DNA of 64,000 nucleotides from Bryobacterales bacterium (lineage in GTDB: Bacteria > Acidobacteriota > Terriglobia > Bryobacterales > Bryobacteraceae), in contig JADLCT010000020.1 of assembly GCA_020847045.1 (NCBI GenBank), forward strand, positions 1 through 64,000, given 5' to 3'. Shown here piece after piece: positions 39,116 to 48,300 of this stretch (position 1 is its first letter; each line of letters begins with the position of its first letter). Below the pieces are notes generated by a model. It was given only the letters and a program-made list of their open reading frames with translations, had not been told where the DNA came from and did no database searches. Made by a program: the position numbers and the translations under genes.

Positions 39116-40000
39116 ATGCATCGCCGTGATTTTCTCCGCGCCTCTGCGCTCGTTCCCATGGCCGGAGCACTGGCGCCCGCCATGGCCGCGCCCTACACAT
39201 ACCATCTGCGCTACGCGCCGCGCATGGGCTTTCTGAATGCTCCGGTGCCGGACCAGTTGCAGGCTTACGCGGACGCCGGCTTCCGGGCCTTTGAGTACAA
39301 CGGTCTGCCGCGGCACTCCAACCAGGAGATCGCGTCGTTCCGGAAAAAAATGGATGAGCTCGGCATGAGCATGGGCGTCTTCGTGGTGAACTCCGGCGGC
39401 TGGAAAGCCTCGGCCACCGTGGACAAGCAGTATCACGCCAAGTTCTTCGAGGACGTGAAACGCGCCGTGGAGATCCACAACATGATCGGCAACGAATGCG
39501 CCACGGTCACCACCGGACTGGCCGTGCCCCAGTTGAGCTTCACCGAACAGACGGCCAACTGCGTGGAGGCCTTCCGCCGCGCGGCCGGGATGGTGGAGAA
39601 GACAAAGATGGTGCTGGTTTTGGAGCCGTTGAACATCCGCGTCGACCACGCGGGCTACTTCGTCGTCTTCAGCGATCACGGCGCCGAAATTGTCGAGCGT
39701 GTGAACCACCCGAATTTCCGGCTTCTGTTCGACATGTACCACCAGCAGATTTCCGAAGGGAACCTGATTGCCCACATTCAGAAACACTGGGACAAGATCG
39801 GCTACTTTCAGGTGGGCGACGTGCCCGGACGCCGTGAGCCAGGCACCGGCGAGGTGAACTGGAGCAACGTGTTCAAGGCGATTCACGCCAAGGGCTACAA
39901 GGGCATCCTCGGCATGGAGCACGGCTTGTCCGGCGGCGTGGGCCCGGCGGGGATGCAGAAATGCTTCGAGGCCTACCGCAAGGCCGACCAGTGGAGCTGA
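39116..40000 (+). CDS. Hydroxypyruvate isomerase-like TIM-barrel protein, Tat-exported
   Basis: A 294-residue member of the AP endonuclease 2/xylose isomerase-like barrel (hydroxypyruvate isomerase branch). The N-terminus is a twin-arginine signal (MHRRDFLRASALVPMAGA, Arg3-Arg4). Metal-site phrases are LVLEPLN, LLFDMYHQQISEGN, YFQVGDVPGRREPG and LGMEHGLS. Export of such an isomerase is uncommon. It begins 48 bases after the RhaI gene in the same direction. Confidence 0.82.
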   Translation: MHRRDFLRASALVPMAGALAPAMAAPYTYHLRYAPRMGFLNAPVPDQLQAYADAGFRAFEYNGLPRHSNQEIASFRKKMDELGMSMGVFVVNSGGWKASATVDKQYHAKFFEDVKRAVEIHNMIGNECATVTTGLAVPQLSFTEQTANCVEAFRRAAGMVEKTKMVLVLEPLNIRVDHAGYFVVFSDHGAEIVERVNHPNFRLLFDMYHQQISEGNLIAHIQKHWDKIGYFQVGDVPGRREPGTGEVNWSNVFKAIHAKGYKGILGMEHGLSGGVGPAGMQKCFEAYRKADQWS

Positions 40001-40011
40001 GACGGTAACCG

Positions 40012-40602
40012 ATGAGCGCGAAAAAGCGCTGGTGTCCAGCCGCCGGCGAATCCATTACCTCGCAGCAGTGCGGCCAGGACAGGGAGGAACGGTATCTGTG
40101 CCCCCTGGATTGCGAGTACTTGTTCGAGGCGCGCCGTCACGAGAAGCCGCCCGGCGTGGATCCCGCCTCGTTTCCCCACCGCGACGTGAAGGTGAGCGAG
40201 GAGTTCGTCCGGCGCAACCAGTCCCTTCTGGTGTTCACGGCGCGGACACTTGCCGCCGCCGCGCTGGAAGCCGATGCCACCGACGCGGACGTGCGCGAAG
40301 CCCTCGAAGCGCTGATCCAGACCTACCGGACGCGCGAGAGCGGACTCATCTATGACACGCGCCCAGCCAATCCATACGCGGCGCGCATCTGCGAACGCTT
40401 GCGTGAGTCGTTCGGAAAACTGGACGAAGAGATCCGCCAGCAGACCGGGATGCACACGTTGCGCGACGCCGACGTGCTCGGCATCCTGGTGTTCGTCCAA
40501 AGCCTGTGCATTCAGAATGACAACGGCCGCCGGCGTGGCCGCCGGTTCCAGGACTTTCTGCGCAGCTATTTCCCCGCCGCGCCAGCACAGGCGGAACCGT
40601 GA
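40012..40602 (+). CDS. Unknown protein with N-terminal four-cysteine motif
   Basis: A 196-residue cytosolic protein that I do not recognise. The N-terminus has Cys8, Cys20, Cys30 and Cys34 (WCPAAGESITSQQCGQ, then LCPLDCEYL), a C-x11-C-x9-C-x3-C arrangement that could bind zinc or an iron-sulfur cluster. The rest is helical and charged (VSEEFVRRNQSLLVFTART, LRDADVLGILVFVQSLC). It starts 12 bases after the Tat-exported isomerase, so is probably in the same transcript, and ends 8 bases before the opposite-strand tRNA-Ile2. Confidence 0.7.
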   Translation: MSAKKRWCPAAGESITSQQCGQDREERYLCPLDCEYLFEARRHEKPPGVDPASFPHRDVKVSEEFVRRNQSLLVFTARTLAAAALEADATDADVREALEALIQTYRTRESGLIYDTRPANPYAARICERLRESFGKLDEEIRQQTGMHTLRDADVLGILVFVQSLCIQNDNGRRRGRRFQDFLRSYFPAAPAQAEP

Positions 40603-40609
40603 CCTTGCT

Positions 40610-40685
40610 TGGTGGGCCCTGTAGGATTCGAACCTACGACCAAGGGATTATGAGTCCCCTGCTCTCACCGCTGAGCTAAGGGCCC
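40610..40685 (-). tRNA. tRNA-Ile2 (anticodon CAT, lysidine-modified)
   Basis: A 76-base cloverleaf. Acceptor GGGCCCT pairs with AGGGCCC, discriminator A, encoded CCA. The anticodon CAT is at 40652-40650. The body matches the Ile2 pattern known from E. coli (TTAGCTCAG, ACTCATAATC, TTGGTCG) rather than elongator or initiator Met, so it should be converted to read AUA by TilS. It follows tRNA-Sec on the same strand. Confidence 0.9.
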
Positions 40686-40745
40686 ACTCGCACTAACGTA
40701 GCACGGCCTTGCGCGATGGCAGGCGCGCAGGTCTTCGATATGGTT

Positions 40746-40840
40746 TGGCGGGAACCAGTTCGAGTCGAACGAACCAACGGCCGGTGAGACCGTTCAACGG
40801 TTTTGAAGACCGGGCCTGCCACCGGGCAGGATTGGCTCCC
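40746..40840 (-). tRNA. selC: Selenocysteine tRNA (tRNA-Sec, anticodon TCA)
   Basis: A 95-base gene on the minus strand. The 8-bp acceptor GGGAGCCA (40840-40833) pairs with TGGTTCCC (40757-40750, one G-T pair), followed by discriminator G and encoded CCA (40748-40746). The D stem has 6 pairs (CCTGCC/GGCAGG with loop CGGT). The anticodon loop CTTCAAA gives TCA at 40806-40804, the variable arm is long (AACGG/CCGTT) and the T arm is GTTCG-TTCGACT-CGAAC. The 8-bp acceptor, 6-bp D stem, long variable arm and UCA anticodon together define tRNA-Sec. It lies 9 bases after the molybdenum hydroxylase stop. One bottom pair of the anticodon stem is a C-T mismatch. Confidence 0.88.
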
Positions 40841-40849
40841 TCTGGGCTG

Positions 40850-43093
40850 CTACACAAGCCTGGTCTTGCGCACGGGCAACTCCCGCACGCGCTTGCCCGT
40901 GGCGGCGAAGATGGCGTTGCAAATGGCCGGGGCGACCGGCGGCACGCCCGGCTCGCCCACGCCTGCCGGCGGCGCGGTGGAGGGCAGAATGTGCACATCC
41001 ACCACGTGCGGCGCCTCGTCGATGCGCGCCACGGGATAGGTGTCGAAGTTCTTCTGCTGAATCACGCCGGCCTTGGCCGTCACCTCGCCGAGCATGGCGA
41101 CGCTTGTGCCAAACACGGCCGCGCCTTCAAATTGCGCTTTCACGCGGTCCGGGTTGATCACCCGCCCGGGGTCGATCACATACGTGACGCGAGGAATCTT
41201 CACCTTCCCCGCCGCATCCACCTCCACCTCCACCATCGCCGCGATGTAGGAGAAAAAGCTGCGGTGCGCCACGATGCCGTACCCCTTGCCGCCGCCCGGC
41301 TTTTTATTGGCCCAGTTGGACCGGCTGGCGCACACCTCCAACACGCGGCGCAGACGAGCCGTATCGATGGGGAACCGTGGGTCCGCCTTGTGGACGGCTC
41401 CCTGTCTGATGAGGTCCTGGTCGATCACGCGTCCGGGTCCAATCAGCTTCAGATAGTAGTCCACGCGGTCCGTGCCCGCCGAGGCGGCGAGTTCGTCCAC
41501 GAAGGAGTGCGTCGCGAAGGCATGGTAGATATGAGCGACCGAGCGCATCCAGCCGATTCGCACGTGGCACTCCGCCGGACCGTTCTCCGCCCGGAAATTG
41601 GCGATCGAGAAAGGATTGTCGATCCACCCCATGCCCATCTCGAAATCGGCGCCATACCTGGAGTCCTTGGCGAACATGTTTCCAATGGAGGGAAAGACGC
41701 TGCGCTGCAACCACGCCGATGGCTGTCCGCCGTCGCCCACCGCGGCTTTCATGTACATGCCAGCCACGGCGTGATAGTAATCGAACCGCAGGTCGTCCTC
41801 GCGGTTCCACACCACCTTCACCGGCTTGCCCACGGCTTTGGATAGCCTGGCCGCCTCCACCACATAGTCGGGTTTCGATTTGCGGCCGAAGCCCCCGCCC
41901 AGCAGAGTCACATGGCAAATGACGTCGGTCTTCCTGATCCCCAGCGCGGCCGAAACCGCCTCCTGAACGGCCTGTGGATTCTGCGTGGGGGCGTGCGCGA
42001 CCACCTTCCCGTTCTCAAACGACGCCACCGCCGCCGGAGGCTCCATGGCCGCATGGGCGAGCAGCGGCACATAGTAGGACGCCTCCACCACCTTGCCGCC
42101 CTTGGCAAAGACGGCATCCACGTCGCCCGCCTTGCGCACCACCTTTTGCGGCTTGCGCGCCGTATCCAACAGCTCCGCCTTGTAGCGGTCCGAGTCGTAG
42201 GCCGCGTGAGGCCCAGCCTTCCAAGTGGCCTTCAATTTTTTGCGCCCCTCGAAGGCCGCCCACGTGTTGCCGGCGATGACCGCTACGCCGCCGAGCGCCT
42301 GGAAGAGGTAGGGCTGCGTGAGTCCTTCCAGCTTTACGGTGCGCGAAACGCCAGCTACCCTTCGCGCTTCGCTGTCGTCCACCGATTCGAGTTCCGCGCC
42401 CATCACCGGAGGCCGCTCGATGGCCGCATACACCATGCCCGGCATCGTGGCGTCGTAGCCGAAGATGGCCTTGCCGGTGACATGGCCGCCCACGTCCACC
42501 GTGGGCATGTCCTTGCCAATGTAGCGGTAGGCCGAAGGCGCCTTGCGCTTCACCTCGGACGGTTTCGGCAAGGGGAGCTTTGCGGCGTCCCCGGCCAGTT
42601 CGCCGTAGCCGGCCTTCCTGCCGCCGGGCCCGTGCACAAAATGATTCGAGGCCTTGCACTGCCCCGCCGCCACGCCCCACCGCTTCGCAGCGGCCCGCTC
42701 CAGCACCATGCGCGCCGATGCTCCGGCCGTGTGCATGGCCTCGGCAAAGTCGCGAATCGAGCACGACCCGTCGGTGTTCTGCGAGCCGTATTTCTCATCG
42801 CCAATGGCCTGTTCGATCTTCACTCTCGACCAGTCGGCTTCCATCTCATCGGCGGCGATCACGGGCAGCACGCTGCGAATGCCGGTACCCATTTCGGAGC
42901 GGTGCGCGACCAGAATCACCGTGCCGTCCTTCTCCAATCCCAGATACACGCTGGGATGCCAGGCGGACTGGGAGGCCTCGCCCGAGGCCAGCAGCGCGCC
43001 AGGCGTTACGCCAATGATCAGCGCCCCCGCGGTGAAAATCTCCTCTAGGAAACCCCGGCGCGAAACGGCGCCGATGCGGTCCTGGCGCGTCAT
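40850..43093 (-). CDS. Molybdenum hydroxylase large subunit (isoquinoline 1-oxidoreductase beta-like, IorB)
   Basis: A 747-residue exported molybdopterin-binding subunit. Twin-arginine signal [13 protein letters not shown] (Arg12-Arg13). Molybdopterin-site phrases are [31 protein letters not shown] and the C-terminal [19 protein letters not shown] with the active-site Glu. Family: IorB-type aldehyde or N-heterocycle dehydrogenases of the xanthine dehydrogenase superfamily. Its ATG overlaps the small-subunit stop (ATGA). Electron acceptor and substrate are unknown. The 3' end is followed 9 bases later by tRNA-Sec. Confidence 0.9.
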   Translation of the reverse strand: MTRQDRIGAVSRRGFLEEIFTAGALIIGVTPGALLASGEASQSAWHPSVYLGLEKDGTVILVAHRSEMGTGIRSVLPVIAADEMEADWSRVKIEQAIGDEKYGSQNTDGSCSIRDFAEAMHTAGASARMVLERAAAKRWGVAAGQCKASNHFVHGPGGRKAGYGELAGDAAKLPLPKPSEVKRKAPSAYRYIGKDMPTVDVGGHVTGKAIFGYDATMPGMVYAAIERPPVMGAELESVDDSEARRVAGVSRTVKLEGLTQPYLFQALGGVAVIAGNTWAAFEGRKKLKATWKAGPHAAYDSDRYKAELLDTARKPQKVVRKAGDVDAVFAKGGKVVEASYYVPLLAHAAMEPPAAVASFENGKVVAHAPTQNPQAVQEAVSAALGIRKTDVICHVTLLGGGFGRKSKPDYVVEAARLSKAVGKPVKVVWNREDDLRFDYYHAVAGMYMKAAVGDGGQPSAWLQRSVFPSIGNMFAKDSRYGADFEMGMGWIDNPFSIANFRAENGPAECHVRIGWMRSVAHIYHAFATHSFVDELAASAGTDRVDYYLKLIGPGRVIDQDLIRQGAVHKADPRFPIDTARLRRVLEVCASRSNWANKKPGGGKGYGIVAHRSFFSYIAAMVEVEVDAAGKVKIPRVTYVIDPGRVINPDRVKAQFEGAAVFGTSVAMLGEVTAKAGVIQQKNFDTYPVARIDEAPHVVDVHILPSTAPPAGVGEPGVPPVAPAICNAIFAATGKRVRELPVRKTRLV

Positions 43094-43545
43094 GCCATCA
43101 CCTTCGCGGCCATCTGTATGGCGGTGCGGATGCGTTGATAGGTGCCGCAGCGGCAGAGGTTGCCCCGCATCGCCGCGTCGATTTGGGATCCGGTGGGCTT
43201 GGGGGTCTTCCGCAACAACGACGCCGCCTGCATGATCTGGCCCGGCTGGCAGTAGCCGCATTGCGGCACGTTGGCCTCTCGCCAGGCTTTCTGCAGCGGA
43301 TGTTCGCCGCTGCCCGGCAATCCCTCGATGGTTGTGATCTCCTTGCCCGCGGCGGCCTTCAGCGGCGTGATGCAACTGCGCGCGGCCACGCCATTGATGT
43401 GAACCGTACAGGCGCCGCACAGCCCCTGGCCGCAGGAGAATTTCGTGCCCGTCAGCTTCAGCACATCCCGGAGATACCACAGCAGCGGCATCTCCGGCGG
43501 ACCGTCGAACCCGCGCTCGGCGCCATTCACTTTCAAAGTGATCAT
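43090..43545 (-). CDS. [2Fe-2S] small subunit of the molybdenum hydroxylase (IorA-like)
   Basis: A 151-residue iron-sulfur subunit that passes electrons from the molybdenum centre. The plant-type ferredoxin cluster uses Cys38, Cys43, Cys46 and Cys58 ([13 protein letters not shown]). The second cluster uses Cys96, Cys99, Cys131 and Cys133 ([10 protein letters not shown] and GNLCRCGTY). No signal peptide is present; it presumably travels out with the Tat signal of the large subunit. It is the first gene of the pair and is translationally coupled to it. Confidence 0.94.
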   Translation of the reverse strand: MITLKVNGAERGFDGPPEMPLLWYLRDVLKLTGTKFSCGQGLCGACTVHINGVAARSCITPLKAAAGKEITTIEGLPGSGEHPLQKAWREANVPQCGYCQPGQIMQAASLLRKTPKPTGSQIDAAMRGNLCRCGTYQRIRTAIQMAAKVMA

Positions 43546-43571
43546 CTAGACCTCACGGGCCGCCCAGGCCC

Positions 43572-44591
43572 CTAATAGCCCTTCTGTTTGTCCACCACGT
43601 TGATCAGCGGCTTACCCTCGCCGAACCGCTTGATGTTTTCCTTCACCGTTCCCAGCATACGGCTCCGGTCCTGATCGCTCCGCCCGGCGATGTGCGGAGT
43701 CACGATGACGTTAGAGAACTTCCACAGGGAATTGCCCTGCGGCAGGGGCTCCGGATCGGTGACATCCACGCCCGCGCCGGCCAGCCGGCCAGAGTCGAGG
43801 GCCTTGACGAGCGAGGGCAGGTCATACAGGCCGCCCCGCGAAACCGCGATGAAATAGGAGTCCTTCTTCATCAGCTCGAACTGCGCCGGGCCCATCATCT
43901 TGTGGCTCAGCGGCGTGTGCGGAGCGGAGATGAACACGGCGTCGGCGCCGGGGAGCACCTCGTCCAACTGGTCCGGTTTCACCACCTTCTGCCAGAACGG
44001 AGACATCGGAATGTCCTCCGGGTCCACGCCCACCACGTTCATGCCGAAGGCCCAGGCGCGGATGGCGATCTGCTGGCCAATGCCGCCCAGTCCGATCACC
44101 ACGGCGTTCTTGCCCCGCAGTTCGATGCCTTCGAAGCGCCCGCGCCGCCAGTTCTCCGTCAGCCGGTCGGCCGAATAGACATTCAGACGGCGGCTGAAGT
44201 AGAGCAGCATCGCCAGCGCGTGGTCGGCGATTTCAGGGCCCTGGACAATCTGGTTGTTGGTGACGACGATGCCGGAATCGCGGAGCGCCGTGGAGCCGGA
44301 GCGGTGCAGTACGTTCTCCACGCCGGCGCTGGTGATCTGCACCCACTTCAACTGCTTGCCCGCCTGCACCTGCGCCGGTGAGATCACGCCGACAAACGCG
44401 TCCGCGTCGCCGATCTCCTGCATCACCCGGTCCTGTGTGACGTTCACGATCTTCACCTTGTTGGACGCGGACTGCCAGTCGGCAACCACCTCGGGCGGCT
44501 GGCCGACCGTGAGAATCTTCTTCACCTGCGCCTGGGCGGGGGAGCCCAGCACTAGGACAAACGAACAGAGCCAAACGGTTGCGCGCGCCAT
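43572..44591 (-). CDS. D-2-hydroxyacid dehydrogenase with a signal peptide
   Basis: A 339-residue member of the D-isomer-specific 2-hydroxyacid dehydrogenase family. The NAD-binding GLGGIG is at 167-172 with acidic Asp190 at the end of the next strand, indicating NAD rather than NADP. The catalytic Arg252, Glu281 and His300 are all present (SRGG, DPEP, TPHIAG). The first 22 residues (ATVWLCSFVLVLGSPAQAQ) look like a cleavable Sec signal, which is odd for an NAD-dependent enzyme. It precedes the hydroxylase genes by 26 bases and may form one unit with them. Confidence 0.85.
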   Translation of the reverse strand: MARATVWLCSFVLVLGSPAQAQVKKILTVGQPPEVVADWQSASNKVKIVNVTQDRVMQEIGDADAFVGVISPAQVQAGKQLKWVQITSAGVENVLHRSGSTALRDSGIVVTNNQIVQGPEIADHALAMLLYFSRRLNVYSADRLTENWRRGRFEGIELRGKNAVVIGLGGIGQQIAIRAWAFGMNVVGVDPEDIPMSPFWQKVVKPDQLDEVLPGADAVFISAPHTPLSHKMMGPAQFELMKKDSYFIAVSRGGLYDLPSLVKALDSGRLAGAGVDVTDPEPLPQGNSLWKFSNVIVTPHIAGRSDQDRSRMLGTVKENIKRFGEGKPLINVVDKQKGY

Positions 44592-44647
44592 GGAGATCTC
44601 CTTTGCCGGAAGTGGAAACTGGGAAGTGAGATTCTATCTCAGTAACG

Positions 44648-45481
44648 ATGCGAGCGGTAACGGATCGTCTGGCTCTGGGCGTGGAGGCGGCCATGCGGGC
44701 CTACCTGCGTCTGCGCAAGCGCGCAGCCATGCGCGCGGCGGCGCGGAATCCGCTGGCCTTCGCCGGCCTCAACGCGTCGCCGGTAACGGTGGAAAGCGAT
44801 AGCCGGAAGCTCTCCTGCCTGCTTGCGCCCGGCGAACCGGGGCGCGGCGTCTGGCTGCTGGCGCACGGCTTGGGTGAGAATCGCTGGCAAATGGCGTCCC
44901 GGGCCGCCTGGTTCCGCGCGCGCGGCCACTCCGTCTGCCTGATGGACTTCCGCTCGCACGGACAAAGCGACTGGGGCCCCGTGGCGTTCGGCCGTTCCGA
45001 GGCCGCCGATGTCGATGCGGCTGTGGACTACCTGGAAAAGCATTTTCCGGGTGAGCCCATCTCGTTCTGCGGTGTGTCGCTGGGCGCGGCGGCGGGCGTT
45101 CTGGCGGCGTCGGCGGCGCGCTTTGACCGTGTCATCCTCGAACTGCTCTACCGCGCCCTGGAAGACGCCGTCATGGACCGCGCGCGCGTGTGGCTCTCGC
45201 GGGCCAGCTATCCCGTGGCGCGCGCCTATCTTCGGCGTCTCGAAGCCTCCTGCCCCGGATGCGATCCTCTGGACGCCATCACTCGGCTGCGCGGACGCGT
45301 CCTGCTTCTGGCGGGCGCGCGGGACCCTTTTGTGCCCCTGGCGCACGCGCGCCAGTTGGCGGAAGCCGCCGGAGCGTCTCTGGTCGAATTTCCCGGCGCG
45401 GGACACATGAACCTGCACCGCGTCGCCCGCGCCGAATGGCAGCGCGCCGTCCAGGCGTGGCTCGACGGGCCTTCCGTGTAG
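44648..45481 (+). CDS. Alpha/beta hydrolase
   Basis: A 277-residue serine hydrolase. The nucleophile elbow GVSLGA holds Ser144, with Asp226 (GARDPFVP) and His253 (AGHMNLH) completing the triad; the oxyanion strand is LLAHGLGENRWQM. No cleavable signal is clear, but the N-terminus is Arg-rich. The substrate is unknown. It is divergent from the hydroxyacid dehydrogenase, with 56 bases between the starts. Confidence 0.85.
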   Translation: MRAVTDRLALGVEAAMRAYLRLRKRAAMRAAARNPLAFAGLNASPVTVESDSRKLSCLLAPGEPGRGVWLLAHGLGENRWQMASRAAWFRARGHSVCLMDFRSHGQSDWGPVAFGRSEAADVDAAVDYLEKHFPGEPISFCGVSLGAAAGVLAASAARFDRVILELLYRALEDAVMDRARVWLSRASYPVARAYLRRLEASCPGCDPLDAITRLRGRVLLLAGARDPFVPLAHARQLAEAAGASLVEFPGAGHMNLHRVARAEWQRAVQAWLDGPSV

Positions 45482-45495
45482 GTTGCCCTCCGCGC

Positions 45496-46140
45496 TCAAA
45501 GGTTCATGAACCGCAGGCTGTGACTGCGAATATAGTCCAGCGAATCGATCAACTCGTGATCGGACTCCAGCTTGTGCAACTCCGCTTCCGGATGCAGACG
45601 CGCGAACTCCTCGGCGAACGCCAGCGGAACCACCTCGTCCCCGGTCCCATGAAAAATGATGGCCGGTTGCGTGGCGTCCGGGTACTCCTCGTAGGTGAGC
45701 GCGTCATCCATGAGCGCGTAGCCGAGGCTGGTTTCGCGCATCAGTCCATAGTGAAAGACGGAAAGCGAGTTTGACGCGCGCCAGGCGGCCATGGCCTCCT
45801 CGCCCAGTTCCGCCCGCCAGCGTGGGGCGAAACCGAACGCCGGGGCCATCAGAATGAGCCGCTTCACACGGTCCGGATTGCGGGCGGCGTAGAGCGTGGC
45901 CAGGTAGCCGCCCATCGACGAGCCCATCAGCGTCACGGGCAACGCCGCAGGCCCCAGCTTTTGCAGCGTATCTTCCAGAATGGCAAGCTGGCCGGAAATC
46001 GTCAGGTGTTCGAAGTCTCCGCCATCCAGCTCCGGGATGCTGACGGTAATGCCCGCCTCGCCAAAGCTGTCGCGAAAAAATTGCGCCTTGCGCGAACTGG
46101 GGCTGGAGGCGAACCCATGAAGATAGATCAAGTGACTCAC
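45496..46140 (-). CDS. YqiA/YcfP-family esterase
   Basis: A 214-residue small alpha/beta hydrolase. The start IYLHGFASSPSSRKAQ is characteristic of the YqiA/YcfP group. Nucleophile Ser75 lies in MGSSMGGYLA; the acid is in GTGDEVVPL and the histidine in ESDHELIDS. It probably hydrolyses short acyl esters in the cytosol. It converges on the plus-strand hydrolase (14-base gap), and starts 21 bases after the oligopeptidase stop, so it may be cotranscribed with it. Confidence 0.82.
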   Translation of the reverse strand: MSHLIYLHGFASSPSSRKAQFFRDSFGEAGITVSIPELDGGDFEHLTISGQLAILEDTLQKLGPAALPVTLMGSSMGGYLATLYAARNPDRVKRLILMAPAFGFAPRWRAELGEEAMAAWRASNSLSVFHYGLMRETSLGYALMDDALTYEEYPDATQPAIIFHGTGDEVVPLAFAEEFARLHPEAELHKLESDHELIDSLDYIRSHSLRFMNL

Positions 46141-46161
46141 GATGCGTGGCTGTGCTCCCGT

Positions 46162-48270
46162 CTATTCGTTGATGCCGAGCGAATGCAGGATGAAGGCATA
46201 GGACTGCGCCACTTCCAGAATCCGGTCGTAGCGTCCCGATGCGCCGCCGTGCCCGGCGTCCACGTTCATCCGCAGAACAATCGTTGAATCGCCCTGGTTG
46301 GCGGCCCGCAGCTTCGCCGTCCACTTCAAGGGCTCCCAATAAGGCACCTGCGAATCGTTCATGCTCGAAAAAATGTAGACGTCCGGGTAGCGCGCCGGCG
46401 CCGTGTTGTCGTAGGGCGAGTACGACTTCATGTACTCATAAAACTCCTGCCGCTTCGGACTGCCGAACTCCTCGGCGTCGGTTGTGGAAAGCGGAATGGT
46501 GTCGTCCAGTAATGTGCTCACCACGTCGACAAATGGAACGGCGGCGATGACGGCGTGGAACAATCCGGGCTTCATGTTCATCACCGCGCCCATCAGCAGG
46601 CCTCCGGCGCTGCCGCCTTCGATGGACAGCTTTTTCGGATGCGCGTACTTGTGCGCGATCAGGTATTCGGCGCAGGCGGCGAAGTCCTGAAAGGTATTCT
46701 TCTTTCGCAGCAGCTTGCCCGCCTCGTACCATGAGTAGCCCAGCTCCGTCCCGCCGCGGATGTGGGCAATGGCGTAGGCGAACCCCCTGTCCAGCAGGCT
46801 CAGCCGCGAGGCGCTGAACGTGGGCTGCATCGGAATCGCATAAGCGCCGTAGCCGTACAGGTGCACGGGCCGCGTGCCGTCTTTCGGAAATCCCTTCCTG
46901 TAGAGAATCGTCACCGGCACCATCGTCCCGTCATGGCTCCGCACGCGCTCCCGCTCCACCGTATAAAGCGATGGATCGTAGCCCGGAACCTCCTGCCGTT
47001 TCACCAGCGTCCGCTCGCGAGTCTCCATGTTGTAGTCGAAGATCGACTGCGGCGTCACCATCGAGGTGTAGGAAAAGCGCAGCACCGGCGTGTCGTAAAC
47101 GCGGTTCACGCCAATCGACGCGGCATAGGCGGCCTCCTCGAACTGGATGTCGTGCTCGCGCCCGGTGCGCGTATCGGTGACGCGCAGCGTGTCCAGGCCC
47201 TCCACGCGCAGTCCATACACCATGAAGTGGCGGAACGCGTGCATTGTCTCGATGTAGAGCCCCTTCCGCGCCGGAATCACCTCTTTCCAGTTCGCCTCGC
47301 CGGGCGAGTCCTCCGGCATCGACACGACGCGGAAGTCCCGCGAGGTGTCGTTGATCAGCAGGTACAGGCGGCCGTCGTGCGAGGTCATCTCATAGGTGAT
47401 GCCCTCGCGGCGGGGAATCAGCACGCGAAACGGGCTGGACGGGTTCCGCGCATCGGCGTAGCGTACCTCCGAGGTGCTGCCGCTGGCGGCCGTGATGGTG
47501 AGGAACCGCCCCGATTCCGTCTTTCCGGGGTAGACATCGTAGCGCTCGTCCTTCTCCTCATAAATCAGCACGTCGCTGCTGGCGGGCTCTCCCAGCGTGT
47601 GGCGCCACACCTGGTACGACCGTTTCGTTTGCGGATGCTGCCGGCCATAGATCACCGTCTTGCCATCCTCGGCCCACTCGACGCCCGAGACGCGCTCGAT
47701 CACATCGGGCAGGTCCTTGCCCGTGGACTGGTCGCGCACATGGAAGTTGTATTCGCGGTAGCCGGTGGTGTCCACCTCGTAGCCGATGAGGTTGTGGTCC
47801 GGCGCCGGATCGGGACCTTTGTGCGAGTAGAACTTGTGGCCCTTGGCCATGGCGTTCACGTCGAACAGAATCTCCTCGGGGGCCTCCGCCACTGGTTTCT
47901 TGCGGCAGAAGATCGGGTACTGCTGTCCCTCCACCGTGCGCGAATAGTACAGGTAACCGCCGTCGGGATACGGCGGCGAAAGATCCGTCTGCTTGATATG
48001 GCTGAGAATCTCCTTGTTCACCTTCGCCACCAGCGGCTCAAACGGCGCAAATACGGCGTCCGTGTAGGCGTTTTCGGCCTTCACGTAAGCCATCACGTCC
48101 GGGTTCGAACGGTCACGCATCCAGAAATACGGATCCTGGCGCGTGTCGCCGAAGAGTTTCATCTCATGAGGAACCCGTTTGGCGGTGGGGGGCTTTGGCG
48201 GTGCGGCTAAGCTGATGGACATGGCGAGTGGGAAGAGCGCAACGGCTCGCGCGCGAAAGGACATGCGCAT
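46162..48270 (-). CDS. S9A prolyl oligopeptidase/oligopeptidase B-like, exported
   Basis: A 702-residue serine peptidase with an N-terminal beta-propeller and a C-terminal catalytic domain. Triad: Ser554 in EGGSAGGLLMG, Asp639 in MNDSQVPYWEP and His674 in DAGHGGASG. The N-terminal FGDTRQDPYFWMRDRSNPDV is typical of oligopeptidase B. A signal peptide (RAVALFPLAMSISLAA) suggests export, unlike the cytosolic E. coli enzyme. It cleaves peptides, probably after basic residues if true OpdB. ATG 48264 is a close alternative start. Confidence 0.9.
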   Translation of the reverse strand: MRMSFRARAVALFPLAMSISLAAPPKPPTAKRVPHEMKLFGDTRQDPYFWMRDRSNPDVMAYVKAENAYTDAVFAPFEPLVAKVNKEILSHIKQTDLSPPYPDGGYLYYSRTVEGQQYPIFCRKKPVAEAPEEILFDVNAMAKGHKFYSHKGPDPAPDHNLIGYEVDTTGYREYNFHVRDQSTGKDLPDVIERVSGVEWAEDGKTVIYGRQHPQTKRSYQVWRHTLGEPASSDVLIYEEKDERYDVYPGKTESGRFLTITAASGSTSEVRYADARNPSSPFRVLIPRREGITYEMTSHDGRLYLLINDTSRDFRVVSMPEDSPGEANWKEVIPARKGLYIETMHAFRHFMVYGLRVEGLDTLRVTDTRTGREHDIQFEEAAYAASIGVNRVYDTPVLRFSYTSMVTPQSIFDYNMETRERTLVKRQEVPGYDPSLYTVERERVRSHDGTMVPVTILYRKGFPKDGTRPVHLYGYGAYAIPMQPTFSASRLSLLDRGFAYAIAHIRGGTELGYSWYEAGKLLRKKNTFQDFAACAEYLIAHKYAHPKKLSIEGGSAGGLLMGAVMNMKPGLFHAVIAAVPFVDVVSTLLDDTIPLSTTDAEEFGSPKRQEFYEYMKSYSPYDNTAPARYPDVYIFSSMNDSQVPYWEPLKWTAKLRAANQGDSTIVLRMNVDAGHGGASGRYDRILEVAQSYAFILHSLGINE

Positions 48271-48300
48271 ATGGCCACGATAGCAGAGGGGCAGCGCCCG

